This document shows, piece after piece, positions 13,101 to 28,100 of a stretch of 64,000 nucleotides of DNA. The first letter of the stretch is position 1. The number at the start of each line of letters is the position of its first letter. The stretch is from positions 8,431,634-8,495,633 of the forward strand of contig JACAXG010000018.1 of assembly GCA_018881555.1 (NCBI GenBank), given 5' to 3'. The notes beneath the pieces were generated by a model. That model did not search any database, was not told where the DNA came from, and saw only the letters and a list, made by a program, of their open reading frames with translations. The position numbers and the translations under genes are program-made. The stretch is from Amblyornis subalaris. Lineage: Eukaryota > Chordata > Aves > Passeriformes > Ptilonorhynchidae.

Positions 13101-16100
13101 TGAATCCCTTTTGATTTTGAAAACGTTGAGGTATAATTTGATAATTTGGGTATGTATAAGTTGTGGGAAATGGTTTTATGCTAAATCTACTGTTTGTAAT
13201 GCTGATGATGTTGAGAAGAGTTCTGAAGGTAAGCAAGGAATGACAGAGCTACAATTTTTAAGGTACTGATGAATCTTCGAAACCCAAATTATGAAAATGG
13301 AGAACAGCCTACTTTCAGAAATCATCTGGGGCTAATTCAGGTTCCTTTAAAAGTTAAAGATATTCCAGAATTGGTAAGTAGATTTTTTTCTTATGAGGTT
13401 TCTGTAAGAGTTATTTTTTCTTGCTAATGAAAAAGATTCTAAAGAATAAAAAAGAATATTAGTATCATTGTTTCTCCTTTTGAAAGTGAAAATCAATGTA
13501 AATATGTANTTAAAATACAGAGCATAAAAATGTTCTATGAAAAGACATTTTTCATGAAAAATAAAACATAAATGGTAAATTATCTGCCAGTAGGGAAGTT
13601 TTTATTTTATGCCACACAGGTTTAGTTTGTGCCGAAAATACACTTCTGTACATGTTACTAACTCATTTTTTCTGTACAAGAAACTTTAAATTTGTAGCAT
13701 ATCTTAATTCTGTAGATGCTGTACAAGATCAGTAACATTACTATGAGTTAGTTGCTGACTTTCTTCTCAAAATAATTTTAAATCCCTTTATTGCCAGGTT
13801 GTAAATGAAAGGATATGTTTGAGTACTAGTGTATTATAATTAGAAAATAGGAGAGTTTTTCTGAATGCTTCAGTGTTGAGGCTCTTGGAGATTTTATGCT
13901 ACTAGAAAAACTTGCACCTGGATTGGAAAAGAGCTGGGAATTTGAGATCCTTAACCTGATCTTTCATTCACCACTTTACTACATCTAGGTATAGCTCATT
14001 GTTGACATTCAATCTGGGGCTTCTAACTAAAACTAGAGTAAGAATTGATGTGAGATTCTATTTAAAATGTATACGTTTAAAAGACATTAATTTGGTATAG
14101 AAAATATTTGCATTAAGCCTTTCAGAAGAAACCTCAAATGATTTAGAGAATTAAACATTGTTAATTACTTTTTAATGATTTTGTTTCTTTTCAGAAAGAA
14201 GACTTCAGTGAACTAGGCTTAAATATAGGACAACTGGGTATTGATGATTCAGCACAAGTGCCTCCTGGTAAGCTAATGCCATGCTTCAGTCATTCAAACA
14301 GAACACTAATGAGCAGAATACTTTGAAATTATCAAAGAATTTGTGTATTTTTCCCACAGGAAACCATAAATATTTGTTCTGTAACTATGACTGTAGTATA
14401 TTTCCTAGTAAAAGCTAATAATAAAAAAGCTGATACTAAAGAATGTTGCATATATGAAGAGTGAGATTTGGAGAAGATTTAAAATCATCACCTTGAGTTG
14501 AAAATACATTAATTTCAGTATGTTTGGACATTTCAAGATTTAGAGAACCACATTGCATGTTTCAAAAAATACAGAAATTATCAATAAATGTTAAGTCAGC
14601 TAACAGATAGGCGCATATATATATATACACACACACATACATACTTTAAATAACTATGGTCAAGAAAATATTGTAGGACATATCCATATATTAACATTCA
14701 GTAACTTAAATAGTGCATAATCTTTATTGGTTTTCCGTGTAAGTGTCTATTGCTGTAGAAGGAGGTTTTGAAATGGTCTTCCCACNTAAAAATGGAAATC
14801 ACTATAGTATCAAGTGATTTTTCTTTTTGAATGGAAACTTACCTAATTGAAAATGTAGGTTCATGTAGTACAGTGCTGCTTTGATATTTGTGTTTTTGAA
14901 ACACAAAATTAGTTCTTAAAAAAGAGCTTTGATGCTGATGCAGGTTAATTTTTAGTGATGTTACAGTAAATAGCAACTGAATATAATGGTGTGTGGTAAA
15001 AATATAAAATACATTACCAGCTGAATTGTCTTTTTTTTCATTTATTTTTTGCTGTTCTTTTCTATGTCTTTATTTTCTAGAGTTCTTTGAAAATGAACAT
15101 GTACGTGTTGGGCAGAAAGGTATGGATCTGGTTTTATCTGTAATAAACTGTGAGTAGTTAGGAATGCNTTTTGTAAATTTGTTTCTTAATTTGCATGTAC
15201 CTCTTAGAATTTTAAGAACTTAGACTAACACAAAGCATTGTCAGTAATACCATTGTAATTTAGATAAAGGCAGATACTGTTGTCATTTAGACAGAGACAG
15301 AAAAGCAAACATTTGCAGTCTACCAGTAGCTACCACATAAGTAGCTCCGCAGCTGGTTCAATGAAAATGAAAGAGCAAGCACACAAACATTTTTTTTGGT
15401 GACAACTTAACTTATGCCACTACTGAATTTCGGTTTAAAGTCAAAATGCTGTGGACTCCCTTCTCTGCACACAAAGTTCTCATTAGTGTAATGGGATTTA
15501 CACCTTTGTGTCAGAACAGTCTTTTTAATGATTATTTGCAATTGCAGAATATTGCAGTACTTAGCCACTATGGAAAATTCACTTATTTGTCTCTGTGTAC
15601 TGCTTTTTCTGAAAAGGTTCCAGGGTTGTTTTTGTAGGTTAAGAAATAACCTATGAAAGAAAGGAAAAGATAAAACAAATAATAATTTAATAGCTTAAGT
15701 TTGCTTATAAAAGAAACATACAAGGAATGGTTGAAATCCAGCAATATTTGCTCATTGCTTCTCTTGTGATTCCTGCTAAACATTAGCACCATCAAAGGAA
15801 AAACTAGGAAGGATACCATCCCAAAAGTGCTCCATCCTCGTTTTTTGTTGCAGTAACAGAATGGTGGTCTTTCTTTCTTTATTACTTCTTTTTTGGTCAT
15901 CTTTCTGTCCTTCATTGTCAGTTTTTTAATCGAAGAGCAACTCATTAGNTACTGTCTACCTCTCTGTTCTTTTCCAATTCTTCCAAATAAATTGTATTTT
16001 CTGGACTTCCTGAGCCATTCATTCAACTCCACATTGTCATTCTTATTCCTCATCTCTTGTCTGTGTAGAGCAGCTCTGTTCCAGAGAATGCTTTAGGTTT

Positions 16101-19100
16101 TTCTATATGCAGAGACTCAACATTTTATAAAAATGTAAGTTAAGCATCTTGACCATAAACTGAAATCCTGGTTCATTCAGTGGGAGTCNTGCTGCATGCT
16201 CTAATAGGTGTTAGTTATGACTTTGGTTGCCACTTATGTATTGATTTTGCTTTTGTATTAGATGTGTTGCCAAGTCTGAGGATTTTTCTTGTTGTATTTA
16301 GTAAAACCCATCTTGTATATCCCAAAACTACTTTTTAGTATTTTATGTCTCAGTAAGAAAAAATAAGGTAAACACTCATGGACGCTGGGATGAATCACAG
16401 TCTTTCTGAAGTTTTGTGGAGAATGTGGGAATGTTTTTTCTTTTTGCCCTCTTCGTGTAGAAACAAAGGATCATAGAATGTCTGTGCTAGAGCTCTGCAG
16501 GTTAAACAGAAATTTAGCAAACTGGTCTATTCAGTATTTAAGAGAAGAGAGAAAGAAAGAACAATCAGATAGATTTTTATTTGCAAACCTCATCCTTCTA
16601 AGTCATATCAGGGCAGATATTGTGAATATCAAATTTAGTGAGATACAGAAAAGCAAGATGTTTCATGGTGTCTTCAGAAAAATCAGAGGATATGGATTTG
16701 GAAAGCTTCTGAGTACCAGTCCAACACTAATGTCTAGCTAATAATACAGAAATTTTTCCCACTCTCTCGCTCTGTTGTGAAAGACATACAGGGTATGAGG
16801 GTACAGTTAATCACATAACGTTGGTGGGAAACACTTTTACCAGATTATGATAGCTAAAGATGTATGTCTTTTAAGTTTATAGATTAAGTAAGGAATGAGA
16901 TAATCTATGGTACGTACAGTACTGTATTCAGCATGAGGCCCTTCTGACAGAGTAGCCTAAACCTTCACAACAATGACCCCCCTAATCAAACCTGTCAACA
17001 GTAGAGTATTTGTTTTATGTCAGTATGAAGGAAAACCAACATCTTTTGAGAAAGAGAGTCTTTATCCTCTAGAGTAAATATACCAATAATGAGAGAACAT
17101 GACAGTACACTCTGAAATGGAAAATTCTTGCCCCACAATTACCTGTGAAGGTACTCNTAGTTAACATGAAAACAAGGCGGACACAAAAAAACCCAGAATG
17201 AGTGGCAATCTCCTATTTGAGATACCACTCATAGTTAAACAGGAGAATTTTGTGACTCTAAATGGCTCCTTGTTCTGCATGATGCCACTTAGTAGCTGGA
17301 ACTAGCCTTGATACAATGATGTGTACATACTAAGTGCTATTTTATGACAGAAGGTAGTACAGCCTTGCATATTAGTACCAATTGCCTTGTTTCCCAAGGA
17401 ATTACTTGAAAATTGCACTGTGGAAACCAAATCTTTTCAGTATTCTCTTACTAGCTAATGCTTACAGCATGGTAAACCAGTTTTTAAAGCTGAAAATCAA
17501 GGTATTTGATAGAAGTCTTACACTACATCAACTCTTTACCTGCTTTGTTTCTTACAGTTTTAGCAGAGCAAGATAGTGCTGCAGCTCAACAATATGTTCG
17601 TCAGGGATGTCCAACTGCGCTCCGAGCTGATCTGTGGGCCCTCATTCTTAACATTTCTAATCAGCCAGAGGTAAGGAGCAAAGGGAGAGTAAAATGTGAA
17701 GACTAGGTGAGAATGCAAAAATGCAAGCACGTATCTTCTAGTGATCTTTTTCCAAACTAGAAATGCTCAGTAGTTGTCACAGAAACCAATAAACATTTTA
17801 TGATGTAAAAAGCTCTGTGCTGTGGTGAAGGCTTTGTGGCTCTTCCCTAATTTTTTAATAGATATATGAGCAAACTACTGTAGAACAAATTGTTCAGTTG
17901 ATCTGGGTGTCTCCTGGGATTTTCTTATATGATGCTGACTTTTTCAGAAGGGGGCAAGAAAAAAGATCTGGGAAGAAGGTTGAGCTTCTCTTATCTTTGC
18001 GAAATTTTATAAAAAGAAAATGTGTTACACGTTTTTCGTGGTTGTTTGAACCTGTCATCATATGCTTGTACATATCTTATAAATTGCTTTATATATTATG
18101 GCATATGCTCTGCATATGTACAGTCAAAAAGACTTAGAGAGGAGCTAGTAAGATCTGGGTTGTTTTCATATTCCCTTGTACAGCAACATTTTTTCATCAT
18201 ACCTTATATTTGATGCAAGTCCTCAACAATGAAATCTCTTGCAGTATCTGAAGCCACGCTATAGTCATTATATTTAATATCCCTTAAAAAGTTAAGTTCC
18301 TCTTTAAGATCTTTGCATAACTGGGAAAACTTTAATGGCTTGTGTAGGGCGAGGCTTTTATATGTACATAATATTTTACCTTGTGATAATTTTGTACACA
18401 CTTAGCAAATTTTACTTGTTAGCAATAGATGAAGAAGAAAAATAAACCATGTACACATACAGTATTCTGAGACTGAGTGCAGTAGACATTTTCCTTTAGG
18501 AGTCATTCTGCAGGTCCAGAGCCTTGAGACTGAACTTAGTAGACTTTCTGCAGGGAATTAGTGGTGAGACAATACTTTGTGATGATGCTGAAAGAACTCT
18601 AGAAAGATGAGGGCAAGCGTCTAGAAAATGGTAATGATAACATCGGGACAAAGTGGTAAGGACAGATAAAGTGATGCAGACCTGGAAATTAGTCTACTAC
18701 TTTGAGGTTGTTGAAATAAAGGATTGGACAACAGTGAAGTACAAAATGCACCTTCACGCCCCATAAAGAGCAGAAATTATCAAGTTGGGACAAGATACAC
18801 TATGTTGGAGAAAATAATTTAAGCTGGGAGCTAAATGCGTGCAAATGTTTTTTTGTCATGCAAAACTGAAACTGTTCTTCTAATGTAACAGCTATCAGAA
18901 TCTTCTGTCTTCTTTTCCAAGACTATTTTTGCATAGCATTTATTATCCTGGGTTCTAAGTTAAAGTTGTTTTACCAAAAATATAAATGCATTTAAAAGAT
19001 AGATTTTCTGAGGAAGACCTAGCAGACTGCACATGGATCAGGTAGGATAGCACATGGATTACCATAGCTATTTTATAAGCTGAATAGCCATGGTTCAGTT

Positions 19101-22100
19101 TAAGCATTGCATTTACTAGTGTTTCACAGAAGTAAGCTGTGACTACTGCCAGAATGCTAGCACTCTGAGATGCTCTTCTTGCATAGGCTGAATACATGGC
19201 TTTATTTTTTGTAAAGTATAGCAAAGCAGTTTCCACATACTTGTAGCTGTTTTATGATCTGCTGAATTTCATATAGAATTTATGGATTTATCTAACACTT
19301 CTCTATCTCTCGTGAATGGTTTCTCTGCTGGAGGTGAATTGTCTGTTTGCAGACATTCCTTGCTGTAATATTTCTGATTTGCAGTTTAGGCTCTATTAGA
19401 TTTATAGTTGTATGAATCTCTAAATCACATGAACCATGAATTTCCTTTCTTTAATGTAAAACATTATGAGGGTTTGGTATGGGCAGCATTGTGTGTGCTA
19501 GCATCCAATATTGTTGTTTGGAAAATTTTATTCAGTAAAGCTCAGCCTCTGTATAAAGCTAATATACAGCCAAGCAAGGGATGATACTAACAATCTAGCA
19601 GTGTAATCATAAAAATGATAAACTGTGAACTTGCTATGCAGGATTATTTAGAAATGCGTAAACATGTTGCCTGACAATGAATTGTTTCTTAGTTTTCATT
19701 TGTAATGGTACATTTTAGAGGAACTGTGTTAAAAGAACCTTTTTAAGGTTGCAAAGACAAACATTTGAAAGATGGACAGTGTCACAGTTAATACTGTCTG
19801 TGCAAACAGTCCAATTTCCTGTATATATATATAGTAATCATATGATCTTGAATCACAGAATCACAATTATTTCCTGTGGGATGTCTGTCTCACTGCACAA
19901 AATGGATGGCACACACTTACTGAGAATCTNTTTAATTTTTTTTTCCTGTTGTTCGTAGTGTTACACAGTTGTTTATTCACTGCATGTTAATGAAATAATG
20001 CTTAGGAAAGAAATTTGTTCATTATCTCGTGGGCTTTTTTCTTCCCCTCTAATTTTTTTGAGTTCATAGTTGGAAAATCTTAATTCTGAAAATTCTAGCA
20101 TGCAAAAATTAGTAATGCTTTACTTTGCTATAGCTTTTACTGAATGTAGTTTTGAAGGTTTAAAAACTTAATAAATAGGTGAGGCGGTAAGTTCATAATG
20201 GAGCATTATGTATATCTGCCTTATCAAAAGGGTTTTTTAGATTAGGATCGGTAGCCAAAGATTCGCACTTTACCAGTCAAAGAGCAGAAAACCCAGTAGT
20301 GGTAACAGACTGTCATCATCTTTGGCTGGAGAAGGATGTACTTTACAAGTAGATTTCACAGGTCTCTGGTGAAATCAGAATAAGCTTTGGACCCTCTTCA
20401 AGGATTTACCAGGAGGGTCTTCCTTTAACTCTTTTGTATATTTTCTCTTTATGTTATTTGACTAGGTTTTTGTTTTGTACTTGTTAGATTTGAGAGGCAA
20501 ATGCAGATAGTGCAATCACATGACAAGGGTAACTAAAAATGAGTCATGAGCTGCCAACAGTTCATCAGTGAGAGTGTAGCTCTGGTGCCAGGGATTTCAT
20601 GACAGGACACAGGTGGACTCTGCCGGTGCAGAGCCTGCTGAGTAATCCAAANCTTAATTTCAAGGGTGAATCACCAGATTCTGCTTAAAGTAGCTTTGCT
20701 GGGTTCTGCTGAAAGGTACTGTTCTCTCTTGCCCATGAGCTCCTTTCAGAGCTCCCTTAGGCTCTCAAGTGGATACAGCATGAATGTTTTGAGTGAAATT
20801 TTGGGATGTGGCTTTTTAAGGTCAAGAAGGCTGGTTGCTGCAATCTTGAAGTGTGCTTTATTTCAGTTTGGAAAGATGAGTATATTTGGAGGTGTGGTAT
20901 AAAAAATACATAACTTTCAGAAAAGCTACAGTCTCTATAAAAATGCAGCACATTTTTAAAAGGGAAAAAGTTTACAAATCAACATTACATGAAGATTTGG
21001 CAGACAAAGAAGAAATGTTGAATCAGATGAAAATGGTAAGATTTTTGTTTTATATCTGAAAACCTTTTAAGTAACATAAGAAATGTAACACAGTTTTGGA
21101 CACTCCTGAAACTTGCTAGTAGAGGGGTTTCTCATCTGGAGAAAGAAATGCAGCCAATAAATAGTAAAAGGAGACCTCAATCTCCTTTGAAGGCTGAGTG
21201 ATGCTCTTAAAATGTTCCTCACTGTGTGAGAGTCTTGTGTCTTGAAAGTAAATCTTGTTTGTGATTCAGATCTAAGGAATAAATGTATTAATACTGCATG
21301 AATCACAAGCCTCTTGTCTTACTAAGTGATGTGGGCAAGATCCTCCTGAAACCAGGTTGTGGCTGAAAACCTGGCATGATTCCCAAGCCCAGCTTCTTTT
21401 TGCACCACAGGAATCACAATTTAAGAGAGAATGAATGGCAATTAATGAGTTAAAACCTTTATTCCTAGAATGGTTGTAGTTGTGTTTGCTTTGCAAGTCC
21501 CTTTTTAATAATTTCTGACGTGTTTCCTCATCTTTTTTTGCATGAGTTCTAGTTCAGGTGAACAGCTTGTCTCTCTGGTCTTCTTAGAATCATAGAATGG
21601 TTTGGGTTGGAAGGGACCTTAAAGATCATCTAGTTCCAACCCCCTGGCCATGGGTTTTGGTTTTGGTTTGTGGTTTCTTGGGTTTTGGTTGTTTGGGTTT
21701 TTTTTAATATAGACAGTCACTGGAGATGGCAAAAAAAAAATTATTCATTTGGGAGTGTTACACTTGATTAGACTACAGTATTGATGCTTTAAAATTGTGA
21801 CTTGAGTATTCAAATAGCTCTCTGTAGCTTTGAAGAACAGAATGGTGTGTTCATACTGCAGATAATTTGCATTTAGTAAATATTTATGTCTGATCCTTCC
21901 TAAAGAAATAGTGTAATATTTATACCTCCCCTTTTTATTTCTCAGAAGAAAAATTTAAATATTTTCCCTATGGGAGTTATCAGTACTTAGTAAATACAGC
22001 TTTTGTCCTTATTTCAACTTAACAGTTTAATAATATATTAATTCTAATAGTTTCTAAGTGTGTACTATTCACCATTCTGTCCCTGTCAAAATTTCATCTT

Positions 22101-25100
22101 ACTTTCCACTTGTTCTTTAAATTCTTACTCTGGACTTGTCCATTTCTCAAAGAAATCAGCAGTAAGTCTGTAAAGCTTGGAATACAGAAGTATTTATGTG
22201 ATGTTCATATAGATACCTTGAAATCAAAATAGTTTTGTGAAGTGGTAAGGATCTTTGGGATGGCTGATTTAATTTATCAATTAGTTCAAATCAATCAGAA
22301 ACTATTATTCAGCTGGATGTGTAACAGCAGAGAGGTATTTAGGGATTTTGGAGTTACATGATGACAGTGCTATATTTAATTCAATTTTTCCTTTGCAAGC
22401 CCTTTTTAAGAAGGAAGGAATAGAATAAGTAAAAGCAGAGAAGTGTTTGTTCTGATTCTTCCCCATTGTTTCACCCATGTGTATGTTCTATAGACATTCA
22501 GGAAGTAATTGGAGTTTAAAAAAAGGTCCTAGTTCTTTGTACTCTTCACCAGTTTTTTATATATGTTTATCATTTCATCTTTGCACAAATTTAAACTATT
22601 TACAGGTACATACTAGTTTAATGTCAAATACTTGCAGCAATTCACATAATGTTGGAAGATAAGACAGAACATATTAGTGGAGAGGTGCATGAAAATAGAG
22701 GGTAACAAAGAAATAGCATTGATTTTGAGCACTGAAAAGGTTTTAGGTGTAGAGAAAACCAAAGGTTGGAAGATATGGATCTTTGGTTTAAACTAGTCCC
22801 TTCATTCTCATTAATTGTCTGAAGGGGAAGTAATTTGATAATGTCTCAAATCTCAATTCTTAGGCTTAAACTGGAATAAACCATGATAGATGCTTCATAA
22901 ATATGCAGTGCTTTTTTTCAGTTGAATACATGCTTTTTTTTTTCACAATTGCTGAAAATTGATTTTTTTAAAATAAAGTCATGTCTCAGACTGATGATGG
23001 TAATATTTGTAATTTTAGGACGTCTTGTATTATGAACAGCTTAAGTCAAATGTGATTCAGCATGACCTTTTAGTGGACAGCCTGATTTACAAAGTAAGTA
23101 ATTTACTAAACAGCGAATAAGTGATTTATGTTCTCATCACACTGGTATCTTCTTGTTGTTTTTTAACAAGGAAAATAGGAGATGGTTTGGTTTTAAGGAG
23201 TGTAAAAAATAATTAGTGTGAACTCATTATTGTGAACTCACTCCTTGGGTTGTCTCTTGTGTAAGACATTTGAGTTGAACCATTAAGTCGTAAAGAAATG
23301 GTATCTTCATTTGAAGGAATAACTGGGTTTGTGAGAAAGAACCCCCAGGGTATGATGCTTCAATTTCAAGTTTCAACTCTGAATTAATCAAGTTAATATA
23401 GCATTTTTTGATTTTAAAATATGGAGTCTAAGCTGAACTATAGTTCTTTGAATGGTGAAACAGTGTCTTCTATCACGGTGTTAAGTTTAGCCTCCATGGG
23501 AGTCTGAAGAGAGGTCTTTTGGCTTCAAACGGCTGTATTTTCTTATTACAGGATGTAAAGCTGACAGCAAGCAACGATGACTACTATTTTGTATTTGAGG
23601 ATTATCTATATCAGGTATGTACCTATTTTTTGGTTAGAAAACTTAGGAAGTATACACCTGTGGGATTGTACCATCTTTGGAGAGAGGACTGCCTTTGTAA
23701 GGCACAGTGCAGTGGGACAGATACATCTCTTCGCTGCATTACATATACTTTCCCTTCTGAATAACAAACTTGTACGCTTACACAAATTAAGCAGGGCAAG
23801 CTTCTAAAACTCCTACGAAGGACCATACACAATGTCTTCCCAGTGCACTAAGCCAGGAAATACAAAGTCAGCCATAGTCTTCCTCTTTCCAGCTTTGCAC
23901 TAAAAAACCCCAAACAATTAAAAGCTGTGGTGTACACAGAAGTTGAGACTTGAGAAGTATATTCAGGGTTCCATTAAAAAAAACCCCTTGCTTTAGAGTG
24001 ATCTACTGCAGTAAGCATAAAAGATACTGTATTGACACATATTTAAATTAAAGACATTGATTCTGAATAAGGTAGTGATAGGTATGGTTACTTTTAGGAT
24101 TGCTGCCATTGCAAACTGTTTCTAGCAATTGGGAATCCAGCTAATTTATAAAGAATTATCTTTGTTGCTGCCTGTCAAATGCCCATAAATAGAAGATTAC
24201 ATCTGTGAATTTCCTAATGTGTAGTTGATTGCAGTGTCAACATAACTGTCATGCAGCAAACCTAACATTTTCACAGTGCCTTTGATTTCATTAGTCACAT
24301 CTGTTATGTTAGACTTGCTTAATTTTTTTGTTTAGAGCTATGTGAAACTAAAGAATTTCTTCTTTGATGGTGTAAAACCGCTAGTAATTAAAGTAGGTAA
24401 GAAACTGTCCTTAATGCTGCTTAGTCCATATACCTACAAAAATACGTAGGACTATTTAAGCATACTATTCAATCGTGTCTACATATAGTTTAGCATACAA
24501 GCAGTTAAACGTTAATACTGAAAACTATAACCTCATGAAATTAAGACCTTTTTTACATAAATAGGTACAATATTAAGATCCATATCTGAATTTGTTTCGG
24601 AATTAAAATTTGAAAACTGTCTGAATAATGACAACCCAAACATTGGTATTCGTTCTCTAAAATATTTACATGTAAGAGTTTTTCTTGATTTAATGGTCAA
24701 AGATGTTCTTCATTATTGTAACACTGTGTCTTTATCTTGTGATGTGAAAATCTCATTGCTATTTCTGTTCCATTCATTATGTAGACTACTATGGTATTAA
24801 TTAGTCATTAACTAATAGTTCCANTAGGCACAGGATCATAAATTATGAAGAAGTGTGAACTAGTATATCATATAATCTTTTGTTTTAAGAACATCAGAAA
24901 TAGATTTTGTTTGTCATTCTCCAGATATAACCCAGTTGAATGTTTTCAATTTTTATGTATCTGTATTGACTAAAAGAATAGCTACAGAATGAAAATCATG
25001 AAAAGGACTAAATTGTCTTTAGCAGTTTGAGGGAGACTCACCAAAAATCTTTGAAAAACTATGTGGCTAGTTTTACTGCAAGGCTTTGAGGCAGAGAATA

Positions 25101-28100
25101 TCTCAAACTTCTAATTACTCGTTGCTCTAGTTTTGTTTGCTGTTTCATGGTATTTTTCAGACTCTGCTCTAGAAGGAAGTTACCCATTTTCCTTGATAAT
25201 TTCCTCTTCCAACTTAATTTGCAAATGCTGTGCTGCCAAATTATTTTGTTCTATAGCCCCTGGAAAAATTCTGTAGTGTGAGTCACTGTGATATGGGATA
25301 TTATTTATTGATTTAATATGATAAATGGAATTAAATATTGGCTAAATAAAGTACATAATGAAAATGTTNGTTTAAACCAGATGCATTATTTCTGTGTTTG
25401 CACTGGGTTTATGGTTTTTTTTCATCANTAGTTACTGCCTCTTAAGTTTTCCAAGTCTTTGAACAGAGTGTGTCATTTNTCTGTGTGTTGTGCAACAGAT
25501 AAAACGTCCATCAAAACAAGAAAGTTTGGGCTTAAAATAATGATAAGGATATTTTGTTGGATTATTGGTATGTCTTCAGTAGCATGCAGTCCTTTTCAGG
25601 AAGAACACTGTGAAATGATGTCATTTATTTCCTTTAGCATCTTTGCTTTCTTTATCCCGAAGTTTACATATTTTTATTACTTCTTCATAACTATTGAAAT
25701 AAAATACAGCTACTTTTAATAAAGTAATTTGGTTTTGATATAAGCTTTGGCTTTGGGTTTTTTTCTTTCCCTCAGTGATTTGAATTCAATGGTTTTCTTT
25801 TCAGCTGGATTTTAATATCCAGTAGTTTGCCAGATATTTCTGTACTTCAAAAGGACTTTGTGCCATTGTTTTGTTTAGCACTATCGTTTTGTTAATGAGA
25901 AAAATAACACATGGATTAGTAAATTTGTAAATTCATTGTTTCAGCCCAGAAGTTCAGTTTGAATAGTTTAGTCTTACATCCTGCATAATGAATACATGCA
26001 AAGAACCTCGCCCAGAAGTTTTCAGGTATAGTCATAACTTAGGTTTGAGCTAGAGTCTCTCTCTTATAAAGATGCGTAGTCCTCATTTAAAGACTTCCAG
26101 ATACTGGTACTGGACACTGTATTCCTAAAAAAGAGGGCCTCAAATGAAGGTTACATTCTTTCCCCTATGAGAGAACATAGTTTATGTCCTTTCCAGATTA
26201 GTTTTCTCTTTCACCTCAGTTAACATACACATAGAATTATATTTGCCTGTGTATTGTTATTGTCAGTGATATTTTGGCAGCTATGAAGATGATTGTGTAT
26301 TGCACAAAATAATATTTAGCTTAAACTGTTTTAGATTAAGAAAGTATTTGTTTTAAAAGATGTATTTGAGAAATAGTTTTGAGGTTCAAAAAAGAAAAAA
26401 GTCTCAAAATGTGACCTGCTTTCCATAAAAAAAAAATTTAAAGCAGTAATGTTCAGATGTTTCATTTTGCGTGTTTCCTTTTGACAAATGCTGATATGTG
26501 GAAGATGTTTGCACTAATTAGTGGGAAGAAAAAATCCATTGATTTTTATTNGCAATGAATTATGTAGTGAAAAACCATCTAAAACATTTCCACCTTTTAC
26601 ACCTTGACTACAGTTAAAACAAACTCTTAAAACCTTCAAGAGCAGAGTGTCCTGGGTTCAGCCAGGGTAGAGTTAATTTCTTCTCAGTAGCTGTGTTTTG
26701 GATTGGAAATGAGAATGGTGTTGATAACACACGGATATTTTGGTTTTTTGCTAAGTTGTGTTTATCCTAAGGACTTTTTTCTTGTCTCATGCTCTGCCAT
26801 GAGGAGGTAGACAAAAGAAACTGGGCGAGAGCATAACCAGGACTGACCAAAGGGATACTGCACACCTCAGAACGTCATGCCCAATATATAAACTGGAGGG
26901 AGTTACCCGCAAGGGTTTGGGAATGGTCTGGTGTCAGTCTTTTTATTGTCATTATTATTATCATTTGCCATTATTCACTTACTAAACGGTTCTTATCTCA
27001 ACTTACAAGTTTTACTTTGATTCTCCTCCCATTCCACTGGGGTGGAGAGGGAGAGGGAGGGGGTCGAGGGAGCAGCTGAGTGATACTTAATTTCCAGCTG
27101 GNCTTAAACCACTACACAGAGGGATTCAGGTGTGCAGTAGACAGCAGTGAGTTGAAGTCTGCCTTATGTCTGCCCTCTCGGGTACATCGTTCATAGTGCA
27201 GCCTTTCAGTGCATGAAAACATGAAGATTTTACAGTACAATACTAATTATTACATTTTTTACAGCTCCAGATAGGATGAGGTTCTTTATTGTTATTTTTT
27301 TTCTACGAATGCTTTTACTATTTAATTTTATACTCAGTTGCTGTAAATACAGTTTTTTTAATTTATGTAGACAATAAACCCCACATATACTTTGGGATAC
27401 AAGGTGAATATTTTAATCTGTTTTTTGAAAGAGCTGCATTTCATGCAAACATTTTGTAAAGATTCTGGGAATGAAAGCAAATGTAAGTTCTTCCAGAACT
27501 GCACACATCCAAGAATGTAAATATTTAATTTGCTTATTCACTTACTAGGACTTCCCCAGGTCATAGTAACTGAATAGAATAACAGTGTAATAGACATGAA
27601 AGCAGCCAGGTGCACGCACAGTCACTAATGTTGTGACAGAAGGGGATAAACAGGTGCCGAGAGGGAGGAAGGAGGGTTGAAGAATGTGGCTATATGACTG
27701 ATAACAAATGGAGGTGAACGTAAAATCATAGCAAGTTCAAAGTGAGCCTGGAAATTTGAACAGGAAAATAAGCTAAGTTGGTGAAGAGCTTTCAGCCTTA
27801 TTGGCTCTCTTAAATAGCATCTAATAGGTACTAATTAAGGCAGATCCTTAAATTTGTTTCACATTGCTTTGATCCAGTTAGTCAGCTGACTTTCATATGC
27901 TGTCTTTTGTGCAGGTGTTACTGTGTTTTTCCCGAGATACATCTGTATTGGAGCACTTTACTTATAGTAGTGCCACCCCACCCAAATCATACATACAAGG
28001 TAAAAAGAGTTGTTTTTAAAAAGATTGTGTAGATTTTTGTTAACTGCTACAGTAATACAGTATGTGAATTTGCTTTGTGTTCATCATAGTAGACTACACT

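Larger units (their letters stand above)
17671..23018 (+). other. TBC1D19: TBC1D19 5.3-kb intron with one CR1 scrap
   Basis: This large intron holds the CR1 fragment at 21586-21654 and a G/T-rich tract after it. Nothing else in it is recognisable. Confidence 0.6.

Noticed and set aside
15583..16053. A 156-codon minus-strand open frame in a TBC1D19 intron.
   Set aside because: Lysine-, leucine- and phenylalanine-rich composition typical of AT-rich noncoding DNA. It contains an unknown base and has no domain or homologue I recognise.
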